DNA of 36,659 nt from Streptomyces sp. WAC 04229 (GTDB lineage Bacteria; Actinomycetota; Actinomycetes; Streptomycetales; Streptomycetaceae), in the NCBI RefSeq assembly GCF_003947455.1, contig NZ_QHJH01000064.1, forward strand, positions 1 to 36,659, given 5' to 3'. Under the pieces are notes generated by a model, which worked only from the letters and a program-made list of their open reading frames with translations, searched no databases and had not been told where the DNA came from. Below, in pieces: positions 6,800-14,317 of the stretch (its first letter is position 1; every line of letters starts with the position of its first letter). Made by a program: the position numbers and the translations under genes.

Positions 6800-8899
6800 T
6801 CAGCCGATCCCGGGGATGAGGGAGATGAGCAGGTCGATGGCCTTGATGCCGAGGAAGGGGGCGATCAGCCCGCCGAGGCCGTAGACGGCGAGGTTGCGGC
6901 GGAGTAGCCGGTCGGCGCTGACCGGCCGGTAGCGCACGCCCTTGAGGGCGAGCGGTACCAGGGCCACGATGACCAGCGCGTTGAAGATCACCGCGGACAG
7001 GATCGCGGAGTCCGGGGAGGACAGCTGCATGATGTTGAGCTTGTCGAGGCCCGGATAGACGGCCGCGAAGAGCGCCGGGATGATCGCGAAGTACTTGGCG
7101 ACGTCGTTGGCGATGGAGAACGTCGTCAGGGCGCCGCGGGTGATGAGGAGTTGCTTGCCGATCTCGACGATCTCGATGAGCTTGGTCGGGTTGGAGTCGA
7201 GGTCGACCATGTTGCCGGCCTCCTTGGCGGCCGACGTACCGGTGTTCATCGCGACGCCGACGTCGGCCTGCGCGAGGGCGGGCGCGTCGTTGGTGCCGTC
7301 GCCGGTCATCGCGACCAGCTTTCCGCCGGCCTGCTCCCGCTTGATCAGGGCCATCTTGTCCTCGGGCGTGGCCTCCGCGAGGAAGTCGTCGACGCCCGCC
7401 TCCTCGGCGATCGCCTTGGCCGTCAGCGGGTTGTCCCCGGTGATCATGACGGTCTTGATGCCCATGCGCCGCAGTTCCTCGAACCGCTCCCGCATGCCCT
7501 GCTTGACCACGTCCTTGAGGTGGATCACCCCGAGGACGCGGGCACCGTCGCCGTCCTCCACGGCGACCAGCAGCGGGGTGCCGCCCGCCGCGGAGATGCG
7601 GTCGGCGGCCTCGCCGGCGCCCTCGGCGACCGTGCCGCCGCGTTCGCGGACCCAGGCGGTGACCGAACCTGCCGCGCCCTTGCGGACCTTGCGGCCGTCG
7701 ACGTCCACGCCGGACATCCGGGTCTGGGCGGTGAACTCGATCCACTCGGCGCCCACCAGCTCGCCCCGGTCGCGCTCGCGCAGCCCGTACCGCTCCTTGG
7801 CCAGGACGACGACGGAGCGGCCCTCGGGCGTCTCGTCGGCCAGCGAGGAGAGCTGGGCGGCGTCCGCCAGCCGGGCCTCGGTGGCGCCGCCGACCGGCAC
7901 GAACCCGGCGGCCTGCCGGTTGCCGAGCGTGATGGTGCCGGTCTTGTCCAGCAGCAGGGTGGAGACGTCGCCGGCGGCCTCGACGGCGCGGCCCGACATG
8001 GCCAGGACGTTGCGCTGCACGAGGCGGTCCATGCCCGCGATGCCGATCGCGGAGAGCAGGGCGCCGATGGTGGTCGGGATGAGGCAGACCAGCAGCGCCA
8101 CCAGCACGACCATCGTCAGGTCGGTGCCCGCGTAGCCGGCGAGGGGCGGCAGGGTGGCGCAGGCCAGCAGGAAGACGACGGTCAGCGAGGCCAGCAGGAT
8201 GTTCAGCGCGATCTCGTTCGGCGTCTTCTGCCGGGCCGCGCCCTCCACCAGGTTGATCATCCGGTCGATGAAGGTCTCCCCCGGCTTCGTCGTGATCCGG
8301 ACGACGATCCGGTCGGAGAGCACCTTGGTGCCGCCGGTGACGGCGGACCGGTCGCCGCCGGACTCGCGGATGACGGGCGCGGACTCGCCGGTGATCGCCG
8401 ACTCGTCCACGGAGGCGACGCCCTCGGCGACGTCGCCGTCGCCCGGGATGACGTCGCCGGCCTCGCAGACCACGAGGTCGCCGACGCGCAGCTCGGTGCC
8501 GGGCACCCGCTCCTCGCGCCCGTCCGTCAGGCGGCGGGCGACGGTGTCGGTCTTGGCCCTGCGCAGGGTGTCGGCCTGCGCCTTGCCGCGGCCCTCGGCG
8601 ACGGCCTCCGCGAGGTTGGCGAAGATCACGGTCAGCCAGAGCCAGGCGCTGATGGTCCAGCCGAACCAGTCGCCGGGGTCGGCGAAGGAGAACGCCGTCG
8701 TCAGGACGGAACCGACGAGGACGACGAACATGACGGGCGACTTCACCATCACGCGCGGGTCCAGCTTGCGGAAGGCGTCGGGCAGCGACCTGACGAGCTG
8801 CCCGGGGTCGAACAGGCCCGCGCCGACGCGGCCTTCCTCCGGTTTGTGCCCGGTGGGCGCGTCGCTGTGCGGCACCCTGGTCGGGGTGGCTGTGGACAT
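6800..8899 (-). CDS. kdpB: KdpB, K+-transporting P-type ATPase catalytic subunit
   Basis: A 699-residue P-type ATPase from the ATG at 8899. It shows the actuator 'TGES', the phosphorylation site D318-KTGT and the hinge 'GDGTNDAPAL', with membrane spans before, between and after, as in the Kdp class. It hydrolyses ATP to drive potassium uptake through KdpA. The ATG at 8899 has GAGGA 5 nt upstream and gives the usual length. An in-frame ATG at 9067 overlaps the kdpA stop (ATGA) and would add 56 residues built of GIQPS/GIQTP pentapeptide repeats; its ribosome site is weaker. Either start, or both, could be used. Confidence 0.96.
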   Translation of the reverse strand: MSTATPTRVPHSDAPTGHKPEEGRVGAGLFDPGQLVRSLPDAFRKLDPRVMVKSPVMFVVLVGSVLTTAFSFADPGDWFGWTISAWLWLTVIFANLAEAVAEGRGKAQADTLRRAKTDTVARRLTDGREERVPGTELRVGDLVVCEAGDVIPGDGDVAEGVASVDESAITGESAPVIRESGGDRSAVTGGTKVLSDRIVVRITTKPGETFIDRMINLVEGAARQKTPNEIALNILLASLTVVFLLACATLPPLAGYAGTDLTMVVLVALLVCLIPTTIGALLSAIGIAGMDRLVQRNVLAMSGRAVEAAGDVSTLLLDKTGTITLGNRQAAGFVPVGGATEARLADAAQLSSLADETPEGRSVVVLAKERYGLRERDRGELVGAEWIEFTAQTRMSGVDVDGRKVRKGAAGSVTAWVRERGGTVAEGAGEAADRISAAGGTPLLVAVEDGDGARVLGVIHLKDVVKQGMRERFEELRRMGIKTVMITGDNPLTAKAIAEEAGVDDFLAEATPEDKMALIKREQAGGKLVAMTGDGTNDAPALAQADVGVAMNTGTSAAKEAGNMVDLDSNPTKLIEIVEIGKQLLITRGALTTFSIANDVAKYFAIIPALFAAVYPGLDKLNIMQLSSPDSAILSAVIFNALVIVALVPLALKGVRYRPVSADRLLRRNLAVYGLGGLIAPFLGIKAIDLLISLIPGIG

Positions 8900-8938
8900 G
8901 GCGTCCTCGTGCTTCCGGGTGTCGGAGGTCTGGGTGTC

Positions 8939-9043
8939 GGGGGTCTGGATGCCGGGGGTCTGGATGCCGGGGGTCTGGATGCCGGAGGGCTGGATGCCGG
9001 GGGGCTGGATGCCGGAGGGCTGGATGCCGGAGGGCTGGATGCC
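8939..9043 (-). repeat. Seven 15-bp tandem repeats at the kdpA/kdpB junction
   Basis: Near-identical 15-bp units start with TGGATGCC on the plus strand at 8946, 8961, 8976, 8991, 9006, 9021 and 9036; a degenerate eighth copy is at 8931. Read on the minus strand in the kdpB frame they encode GIQPS, GIQPP or GIQTP. They lie between the kdpA stop and the kdpB start with the better ribosome site. They are either an N-terminal extension of KdpB or an untranslated spacer. Exact periodicity suggests recent slippage and copy-number variation between strains. Confidence 0.9.
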
Positions 9044-9063
9044 GGTCGTCCGCGCGTCGGTGT

Positions 9064-10728
9064 TCATGCCGCCAGCCCTTCGGCGAGCGGGCCCAGAGCG
9101 AGCGCCGGGAAGTAGGTCAGACCGGTGATGATCAGGATGGCGCCGACGAGCAGGCCGGTGAACAGCGGCTTCTCGGTGCGCAGGGTGCCCGCGGAGGCGG
9201 GTACGGGGTTCTGCTGGGCGAGGGAGCCCGCGAGCGCCAGGACGAACACCATCGGCAGGAAGCGGCCGAGCAGCATCGCCAGCCCGAGGGTGCTGTTGAA
9301 CCACTGGGTGTCGGCGTTCAGGCCGGCGAAGGCGGAGCCGTTGTTGTTCGAGGCCGACGTGTAGGCGTAGAGGATCTCGGAGAATCCGTGCGCCCCGCTG
9401 TTGGTCATCGAGTTGCCCGGGGTCGGCAGGGCCATGGCGGCGGCGGTGAAGACCAGCACCAGGGCGGGCGTGACGAGGATGTAGCAGGCCGCGAACTTGA
9501 TCTCGCGGGTGCCGATCTTCTTGCCCAGGTACTCGGGGGTGCGGCCGACCATCAGACCGGCGATGAACACCGCGATGACCGCCATGATCAGCATCCCGTA
9601 GAGGCCGGAGCCGGTGCCGCCGGGCGCGATCTCGCCCAGCATCATGCCGAGCATGGTGATGCCGCCGCCGAGTCCGGTGAACGAGGAGTGGAAGGAGTCC
9701 ACCGCGCCCGTGGAGGTCAGCGTGGTCGACACCGCGAAGATCGACGAGGCGCCCACGCCGAAGCGCAGCTCCTTGCCCTCCATCGACGCGCCCGCGAGTT
9801 CCGGGGCGGGGCCGTGGTGGGCGAACTCGGTCCACATCATCAGGGCGGTGAAGCCGACCCAGATGGCGGCCATCGTGCCGAGGATGGCGTAGCCCTGGCG
9901 GACCGAGCCGACCATCAGACCGAACGTCCGGGTCAGGGAGAACGGGATGAGCAGGATCAGGAAGATCTCGAAGAGGTTCGAGAAGGGCGTCGGGTTCTCG
10001 AAGGGGTGGGCGGAGTTGGCGTTGAAGTAGCCGCCGCCGTTGGTGCCCAGCTCCTTGATGGCCTCCTGGGAGGCGACCGCGCCGCCGTTCCACTGCTGCG
10101 GGTCGCCGAGGAACTGGCCGACCTCGTGGATGCCGGAGAAGTTCTGGATGGCACCGCAGGCGACCAGGACGACGGCGGCGACCGCGGCGACCGGCACCAG
10201 GACGCGGACGACACCGCGCACCAGGTCCGCCCAGAAGTTGCCCAGCTCACCGGTGCGGGACCGGGCGAAGCCGCGCACCAGGGCGACGGCGACGGCCATC
10301 CCCACGGCGGCGGAGACGAAGTTCTGCACGGCGAGGCCGGCGGTCTGCACGACGTGGCCCATGGCCTGTTCGCCGTAGTACGACTGCCAGTTGGTGTTGG
10401 TCACGAAGGACACGGCGGTGTTGAACGCCTGGTCCGGGTCGATGGCGGCGAAGCCGAGGGAGCCGGGGAGGACGCCCTGGAGCCGCTGGAGCAGGTAGAG
10501 GAAGAGGACGCCGGCGAGGGAGAAGGCGAGGACGCCGCGCAGGTACGCGGGCCAGCGCATCTCCCGGTCGGGGTCGGCACCGATGCCCTTGTAGATCCAC
10601 TTCTCGACGCGCCAGTGCTTGTCGGAGGAGTAGACCCGGGCCATGTGGTTGCCGAGGGGTATGTAGGCGAGCGCCAGGGCGGCGACGAGCGCGAGCAGCT
10701 GGAGGACGCCGGCGAGGACGGGGCTCAT
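9064..10728 (-). CDS. kdpA: KdpA, K+-transporting ATPase channel subunit
   Basis: A 554-residue, highly hydrophobic protein of the expected KdpA length. Family segments include 'NTAVSFVTNTNWQSY' (selectivity loop I), 'ELGTNGGGYFNANSAHPFENPT', 'GRTPEYLGKKI' and 'SNNNGSAFAGL'. It forms the potassium-selective pore of KdpFABC, descended from KtrB/Trk channels. It begins 7 nt after kdpF; its stop overlaps an ATG that could start an extended KdpB. Confidence 0.97.
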   Translation of the reverse strand: MSPVLAGVLQLLALVAALALAYIPLGNHMARVYSSDKHWRVEKWIYKGIGADPDREMRWPAYLRGVLAFSLAGVLFLYLLQRLQGVLPGSLGFAAIDPDQAFNTAVSFVTNTNWQSYYGEQAMGHVVQTAGLAVQNFVSAAVGMAVAVALVRGFARSRTGELGNFWADLVRGVVRVLVPVAAVAAVVLVACGAIQNFSGIHEVGQFLGDPQQWNGGAVASQEAIKELGTNGGGYFNANSAHPFENPTPFSNLFEIFLILLIPFSLTRTFGLMVGSVRQGYAILGTMAAIWVGFTALMMWTEFAHHGPAPELAGASMEGKELRFGVGASSIFAVSTTLTSTGAVDSFHSSFTGLGGGITMLGMMLGEIAPGGTGSGLYGMLIMAVIAVFIAGLMVGRTPEYLGKKIGTREIKFAACYILVTPALVLVFTAAAMALPTPGNSMTNSGAHGFSEILYAYTSASNNNGSAFAGLNADTQWFNSTLGLAMLLGRFLPMVFVLALAGSLAQQNPVPASAGTLRTEKPLFTGLLVGAILIITGLTYFPALALGPLAEGLAA

Positions 10729-10735
10729 GTGGTGC

Positions 10736-10825
10736 TCAGAACCTCTCCGGGTAGATCAGGGCGAGGACGAGGTAACCCAGGAGGGCGACGGCCACGACCA
10801 GGCCGACGATGTTCTCTGCGGTCAC
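10736..10825 (-). CDS. kdpF: KdpF small subunit
   Basis: A 29-residue single-span peptide with the KdpF ending 'YLVLALIYPERF'. KdpF stabilises the Kdp complex in the membrane. It starts with GTG at 10825, which overlaps the TGA of the upstream 27-codon gene by 4 nt, indicating translational coupling. kdpA follows after 7 nt. Confidence 0.9.
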   Translation of the reverse strand: MTAENIVGLVVAVALLGYLVLALIYPERF

Positions 10826-10905
10826 AGCTTCGTCACCCCCTTGGCGACGAGAGCCACGAGCGCGAACACCGCGATCGTGGTGACGACGAAGGCCACGTCG
10901 GCCAT
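10822..10905 (-). CDS. 27-residue membrane peptide leading the kdp operon
   Basis: A 27-residue hydrophobic peptide ('MADVAFVVTTIAVFALVALV' then a short basic end) with one membrane span. TAGGAG lies 6 nt before its ATG, and its stop overlaps the kdpF GTG. The arrangement strongly suggests a real gene coupled to kdpF. It could be an extra small Kdp subunit; no function is known to me. Confidence 0.75.
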   Translation of the reverse strand: MADVAFVVTTIAVFALVALVAKGVTKL

Positions 10906-10913
10906 CGCAACTC

Positions 10914-10943
10914 CTATGAGGTTCGGGCAGGGAACTGACACAT
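10914..10943 (-). CDS. Possible 9-codon leader peptide of the kdp operon
   Basis: Within the kdp 5' leader an ATG at 10943 follows GGAAGGAG by 9 nt and reads MCQFPARTS. Its TAG stop is embedded in the TAGGAG ribosome site of the 27-residue gene. It is in the same frame as the end of the GtrA-like gene, so it may only be that gene's tail. CAGGGAA about 11.02 kb and TTCCCTG about 10.93 kb (minus-strand sense) could pair across the leader. Confidence 0.35.
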   Translation of the reverse strand: MCQFPARTS

Positions 10944-11639
10944 CGAGGAAAGCTCCTTCCCGGCCCGATTCGGCCCCCGTTGATGGCTTCCATACGTAGA
11001 CCGGAACGGCTTTGACGCTTCCCTGATGGCGTGCCTGCCACGGGCGGCACGGGACGCCGCGACGACGCGCCCGTGCCGGGTCGCGGCGTGCACCGCGCCG
11101 CTCGTCGCCGGCCCGCACCTCTGGTACCGGCCGGCCGAGGGCGCCCGGCGCTCCGTGGCCTCGGGGTCGCCCGCCAGCGGCGGGACGGCACCGCGACGCG
11201 CGAAGACCACGAGGCGCAGTACGGCGAAGCGCGCGACGCCGGCGAGTGCCGAGGCGGACAGGTAGACGATCTGCTCCAGGACCGCGCCGGGCGCCGCCAC
11301 CAGCTGGTGCAGGGCGAGCATCGCCGCGCAGGTCGCCGCGTACGCGGCCGCCGCCGATCCGGCGGACTGGGTGTGCTGGCGCCAGGTCGCGCGCCCGCCG
11401 GCGCCGAAGGTGAAGCGGGCGTGCAGCTCGGTGGCGAGGAGCGTCGAGACCACGGTGATCACGGCGTTGGCGAGGGCCCAGGGCAGCCAGGCGGCGAGGG
11501 CCGCCACGGCGGCACTGGAGGCCAGTCCCACCCCGCCGCCGCACAGGACGAAGCGGGCGAAGGCGGCGAGGGCCCCGGGCGCCTCCCGCGGCCGGCCGGG
11601 CGCTCTGTCCGCGGTCACCGTCACCGCCACCGTTTCCAT
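10914..11639 (-). CDS. GtrA-like membrane protein
   Basis: 241 residues. The first ~165 contain four hydrophobic spans in GtrA-like arrangement: 'FARFVLCGGGVGLASSAAV', 'ALANAVITVVSTLLATELHARFTFG', and two further spans before 'ARFAVLRLVVFARR'. GtrA proteins help move lipid-linked sugars or similar substrates across the membrane. The last ~75 residues are basic, low-complexity and overlap what looks like the kdp leader, so the natural end may lie earlier and the present stop may reflect drift. The ATG at 11639 follows a GGGGGG run by about 7 nt. TGGCRYCA repeats lie upstream. Confidence 0.65.
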   Translation of the reverse strand: METVAVTVTADRAPGRPREAPGALAAFARFVLCGGGVGLASSAAVAALAAWLPWALANAVITVVSTLLATELHARFTFGAGGRATWRQHTQSAGSAAAAYAATCAAMLALHQLVAAPGAVLEQIVYLSASALAGVARFAVLRLVVFARRGAVPPLAGDPEATERRAPSAGRYQRCGPATSGAVHAATRHGRVVAASRAARGRHAIREASKPFRSTYGSHQRGPNRAGKELSSMCQFPARTS

Positions 11640-11672
11640 GATCCGACCCCCCTGTAGATTCCGTGCACCTTG

Positions 11673-11737
11673 TTGGCATCACTATGGCACACATGTGGTG
11701 CCAATACGAGCCCTTTATGGCGTCGTCTGTGCCACCA
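11673..11737. promoter_or_regulatory. TGGCRYCA operator cluster upstream of the GtrA-like gene
   Basis: TGGCATCA (11674), TGGCACAC (11685) and TGGTGCCA (11696) start exactly 11 bp apart. The outer parts also form an inverted repeat, TTGGCATCAC (11673-11682) with GTGGTGCCAA (11695-11704), 9 of 10 matching. Further half sites follow: TGGCGTCG at 11718 and a reverse copy near 11730. The same motif occurs at 13687-13742. Confidence 0.65.
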
Positions 11738-11744
11738 GAAAGGC

Positions 11745-11775
11745 GGCGCACCCCGACACGGTGTCGGGGTGCGCC
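11745..11775 (-). terminator. Terminator of the ABC exporter operon
   Basis: A perfect 15-bp G/C-rich inverted repeat (11745-11759 with 11761-11775) lies 36 nt past the permease stop. It separates the exporter operon from the GtrA-like gene on the same strand. Confidence 0.85.
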
Positions 11776-11810
11776 ACCCTGGGGCGGTGGAGCGAGGAGC
11801 CGCTCCGGAA

Positions 11811-12596
11811 CTACCTCGGGTCGCGGTCGAAGACCGACTTCGACCAGAAGTAGCCGAGCACCGTGAGGGCCACGCACCAGACGAGGGCCAGCCAGCCGTT
11901 GTGGCCGATCTCGGTGCCGAGCAGCAGGCCGCGCAGGGTCTCGATGGCCGGGGTGAAGGGCTGGTACTCGGCGATCGGCTGGAACCAGCCCGGCATCGCG
12001 TCGATCGGCACGAAGGTGCTGGAGATGAGCGGGAGGAAGATCAGCGGCAGCGCGTTGTTGCTGGCGGCCTCGGCGTTGGGACTGATCAGGCCCATGCCGA
12101 CGGCGATCCAGGTGAGGGCGGCGGAGAAGGCCGTGATCAGTCCGAACGCGGCGAGCCACTCCAGGGCCGTGGCGTCGGTGGAGCGGAAGCCGATCGCGAG
12201 GGCGACGAGGCCGACGAAGACGACGCTGAGGATGGACTGGAGCACGCTGCCGACGACGTGCCCGACGAGGACCGAGCCGCGGTGGATCGCCATGGTGCGG
12301 AAGCGGGCGATGATGCCCTCGGTCATGTCGTTGGAGACGGAGACGGCCGTACCGACCGTGGTGCTGCCGATGGTCATCAGGATCAGCCCGGGGACGAGGT
12401 AGGCGACGTAGGCGTCGCGGTCCCCGCCGCCCATGCCCGCGCTCATCACGTCGCCGAAGATGTAGACGAAGAGCAGGAGCAGCATGACCGGGGTGAGCAG
12501 CAGGTTCAGGGTGAGGGACGGGTAGCGGCGGGCGTGCAGCAGGTTCCGCCGGAGCATGGTGGACGAGTCGCGCAGGGTGAGGGCGAGGGTGCTCAT
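11811..12596 (-). CDS. ABC-2 type permease (DrrB-like)
   Basis: 261 residues with six predicted spans. The ABC-2 signature region includes 'YLVPGLILMTIGSTTVGTAVSVSNDMTEGIIARFRTM' in pieces, and 'PLIFLPLISSTFVPIDAMPGWFQPIAEYQPFTPAIE' near the end, as in daunorubicin-type DrrB permeases. It forms an exporter with the ATPase encoded upstream; its ATG overlaps that gene's TGA by 4 nt. The substrate is unknown (drug, lipid or natural product). Confidence 0.92.
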   Translation of the reverse strand: MSTLALTLRDSSTMLRRNLLHARRYPSLTLNLLLTPVMLLLLFVYIFGDVMSAGMGGGDRDAYVAYLVPGLILMTIGSTTVGTAVSVSNDMTEGIIARFRTMAIHRGSVLVGHVVGSVLQSILSVVFVGLVALAIGFRSTDATALEWLAAFGLITAFSAALTWIAVGMGLISPNAEAASNNALPLIFLPLISSTFVPIDAMPGWFQPIAEYQPFTPAIETLRGLLLGTEIGHNGWLALVWCVALTVLGYFWSKSVFDRDPR

Positions 12597-13600
12597 CGGA
12601 CGGTCTCCTCGGACTGGTCGGCCTGGGCGGGGACGGTGGTGGCGCCGGTGAGGGCGAAGAAGACGTCGTCGAGGTCGGGTGTGTGCACGGTCAGTTCGTC
12701 GGCCTCGATACCGGCGGCGTCGAGCCGGTCCAGGACGGAGCGCAGCTCGCGCTGGCTGCCGTCGTTGGGGATCTGGAGGGTGAGTGCCTCGTCGTCGCGG
12801 GCGGCGTCGGCGAGGGCGCCGGTGGCGTCGCGGTAGGCGGCGGGGTCGGTGAAGCGCAGGCGGACGTGGCCGCCCGGGATGAGGCGCTTGAGTTCGTCGG
12901 CGCTGCCCTCGGCGGCGATCCGGCCGTCGTTGAGGACGGCGATGCGGTCGGCGAGTTCGTCGGCCTCTTCCAGGTACTGCGTGGTGAGGAAGACGGTGGT
13001 GCCGCCGTTGACGAGTGCGCGGATGATCTTCCACATGTTGTGCCGGGAGCGCGGGTCGAGGCCGGTGGTGGGCTCGTCGAGGAAGATGATCCGCGGGTTG
13101 CCCACCAGGGTCATGGCGATGTCCAGGCGGCGCTTCATGCCGCCGGAGTAGGTGGAGGCCGGCTTCTTCGCGGCCTCGACGAGGTCGAAGCGCTCCAGCA
13201 GTTCGGCGGCGACCCGTCGCCCCTCCGCCTTGGACAGGTGGTTCAGGTCCGCCATCAGGAGCATGTTCTCCTCGCCGGTGATCAGGCCGTCCACGGCGGA
13301 GAACTGGCCGGTGACGCCGATCGCGGCGCGCACGGCCTGCGGGTCGGTGCCGAGGTCGTGGCCACCGACCTGGGCCCGGCCGCCGTCGGCGGTGATCAGG
13401 GTGGAGAGGATCTTGACGGCGGTGGTCTTGCCCGCCCCGTTCGGCCCGAGCAGCGCGAACACCGACCCGGCCGGGATGCGCAGGTCGATGCCGTCCAGGA
13501 CGACCTTGTCACCGAAGGACTTGCGCAGGCCGACGGCGGAGATGGCGGCGGGCGCGGGGCCGGCACCCTGGTCGGATGCGGACATGACAGTTGAAGGCAC
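12593..13600 (-). CDS. ABC transporter ATPase (DrrA-like)
   Basis: 335 residues. Walker A is 'GPNGAGKTT', the signature is 'YSGGMKRRLDIAM', and Walker B is 'RIIFLDEPTTGLDP'. A C-terminal ~90-residue domain is typical of DrrA-type drug exporters. The GTG at 13600 is chosen because GGGAGGG lies 4-5 nt upstream; the ATG at 13585 lacks a spaced ribosome site. It is first in a two-gene operon, and its upstream region carries direct repeats of TGGCRYCA that likely bind a regulator not encoded next door. Confidence 0.92.
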   Translation of the reverse strand: MPSTVMSASDQGAGPAPAAISAVGLRKSFGDKVVLDGIDLRIPAGSVFALLGPNGAGKTTAVKILSTLITADGGRAQVGGHDLGTDPQAVRAAIGVTGQFSAVDGLITGEENMLLMADLNHLSKAEGRRVAAELLERFDLVEAAKKPASTYSGGMKRRLDIAMTLVGNPRIIFLDEPTTGLDPRSRHNMWKIIRALVNGGTTVFLTTQYLEEADELADRIAVLNDGRIAAEGSADELKRLIPGGHVRLRFTDPAAYRDATGALADAARDDEALTLQIPNDGSQRELRSVLDRLDAAGIEADELTVHTPDLDDVFFALTGATTVPAQADQSEETVR

Positions 13601-13686
13601 GGGGCCCTCCCGTTCGAAGGCTGGAGTGGCTGGGGACGAGAAGCGCGGTGGGTTCCGACGTACCGCTGAAGCGGATGACGTCATCA

Positions 13687-13742
13687 TGGCACCACTATGG
13701 CGCCACAAGCAAGGGAGTTTGTGGCGTCAGTTGGCACCACGC
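13687..13742. promoter_or_regulatory. TGGCRYCA operator cluster upstream of the ABC exporter
   Basis: TGGCACCA-CTA-TGGCGCCA (13687-13705) has an 11-bp period. TGGCGTCA-GT-TGGCACCA (13722-13739) follows, with GCCA reverse copies at 13746 and 13756. A TGACGTCA palindrome lies at 13676-13683. This occupies the divergent space between the exporter (start 13600) and the DGPF gene (start 13910). The 309-nt gap otherwise contains an ATTCT-CCGA-AGAAT repeat (13805-13818) and the ECF42-type promoter. Confidence 0.7.
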
Positions 13743-13830
13743 GACGCCAAGCAGTGCCACGGGTGCGAACTCGCAGGTCGGAGCGCCGACCGGAGCCGGG
13801 AAAAATTCTCCGAAGAATTCCGTACGGCGA

Positions 13831-13857
13831 TGTCGAGAACACGGGTCCCGCTCCGTC
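13831..13857 (+). promoter_or_regulatory. ECF42-type sigma promoter
   Basis: TGTCGA at 13831-13836 and CGTC at 13854-13857 are separated by 17 nt, about 53 nt before the DGPF start codon. Published work on Streptomyces ECF42 sigma factors describes a TGTCGA -35 and a CG(A/T)C -10 in front of DGPF genes, which matches. The operon is therefore probably transcribed by its own sigma factor. Confidence 0.8.
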
Positions 13858-13909
13858 CCCGGGGTGAGCGCGGCCACAATGGACCGCACCAGCACCGAGG
13901 AGACGCACC

Positions 13910-14317
13910 ATGGCCAAGTACCTGCTGCTCAAGCACTACCGAGGCGCCCCGGCTGCCGTGAACGACGTGCCGATGGACCAGTGGACGCCCGAGGAGATCT
14001 CGGCGCACGTGCAGTACATGCGGGACTTCGCGGACCGTCTGGAGAAGACCGGCGAGTTCGTCGACGGTCAGGCGCTCGCCCCCGAGGGCACCTTCGTCCG
14101 ATACGACGGTGAGGGGCGCCCTCCGGTCACGGACGGCCCGTTCGCCGAGACCAAGGACCTGATCGCCGGCTGGATGATCATCGACGTCGACACCTACGAG
14201 CGCGCCGTCGAGCTGGCCGGTGAGCTGTCGGCCGCCCCCGGCGCGGGAGGGAAGCCGATCCACGAGTGGCTGGAGCTGCGCCCGTTCCTGGTCGAGCCGC
14301 CCACCGTCACGGAGTGA
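13910..14317 (+). CDS. DGPF/YCII-domain protein, partner of ECF42 sigma
   Basis: 135 residues of the YCII-related DGPF family. It carries the name motif 'TDGPFAETKD' at about 76-85, then 'IAGWMIIDVDTYERAVELA' and the tail 'WLELRPF'. These proteins are the usual neighbours and targets of ECF42 sigma factors; their biochemistry is not settled. GAGGAG lies 7 nt before the ATG, and the gene follows an ECF42-type promoter. Its TGA overlaps the GTG of the sigma gene. Confidence 0.92.
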   Translation: MAKYLLLKHYRGAPAAVNDVPMDQWTPEEISAHVQYMRDFADRLEKTGEFVDGQALAPEGTFVRYDGEGRPPVTDGPFAETKDLIAGWMIIDVDTYERAVELAGELSAAPGAGGKPIHEWLELRPFLVEPPTVTE

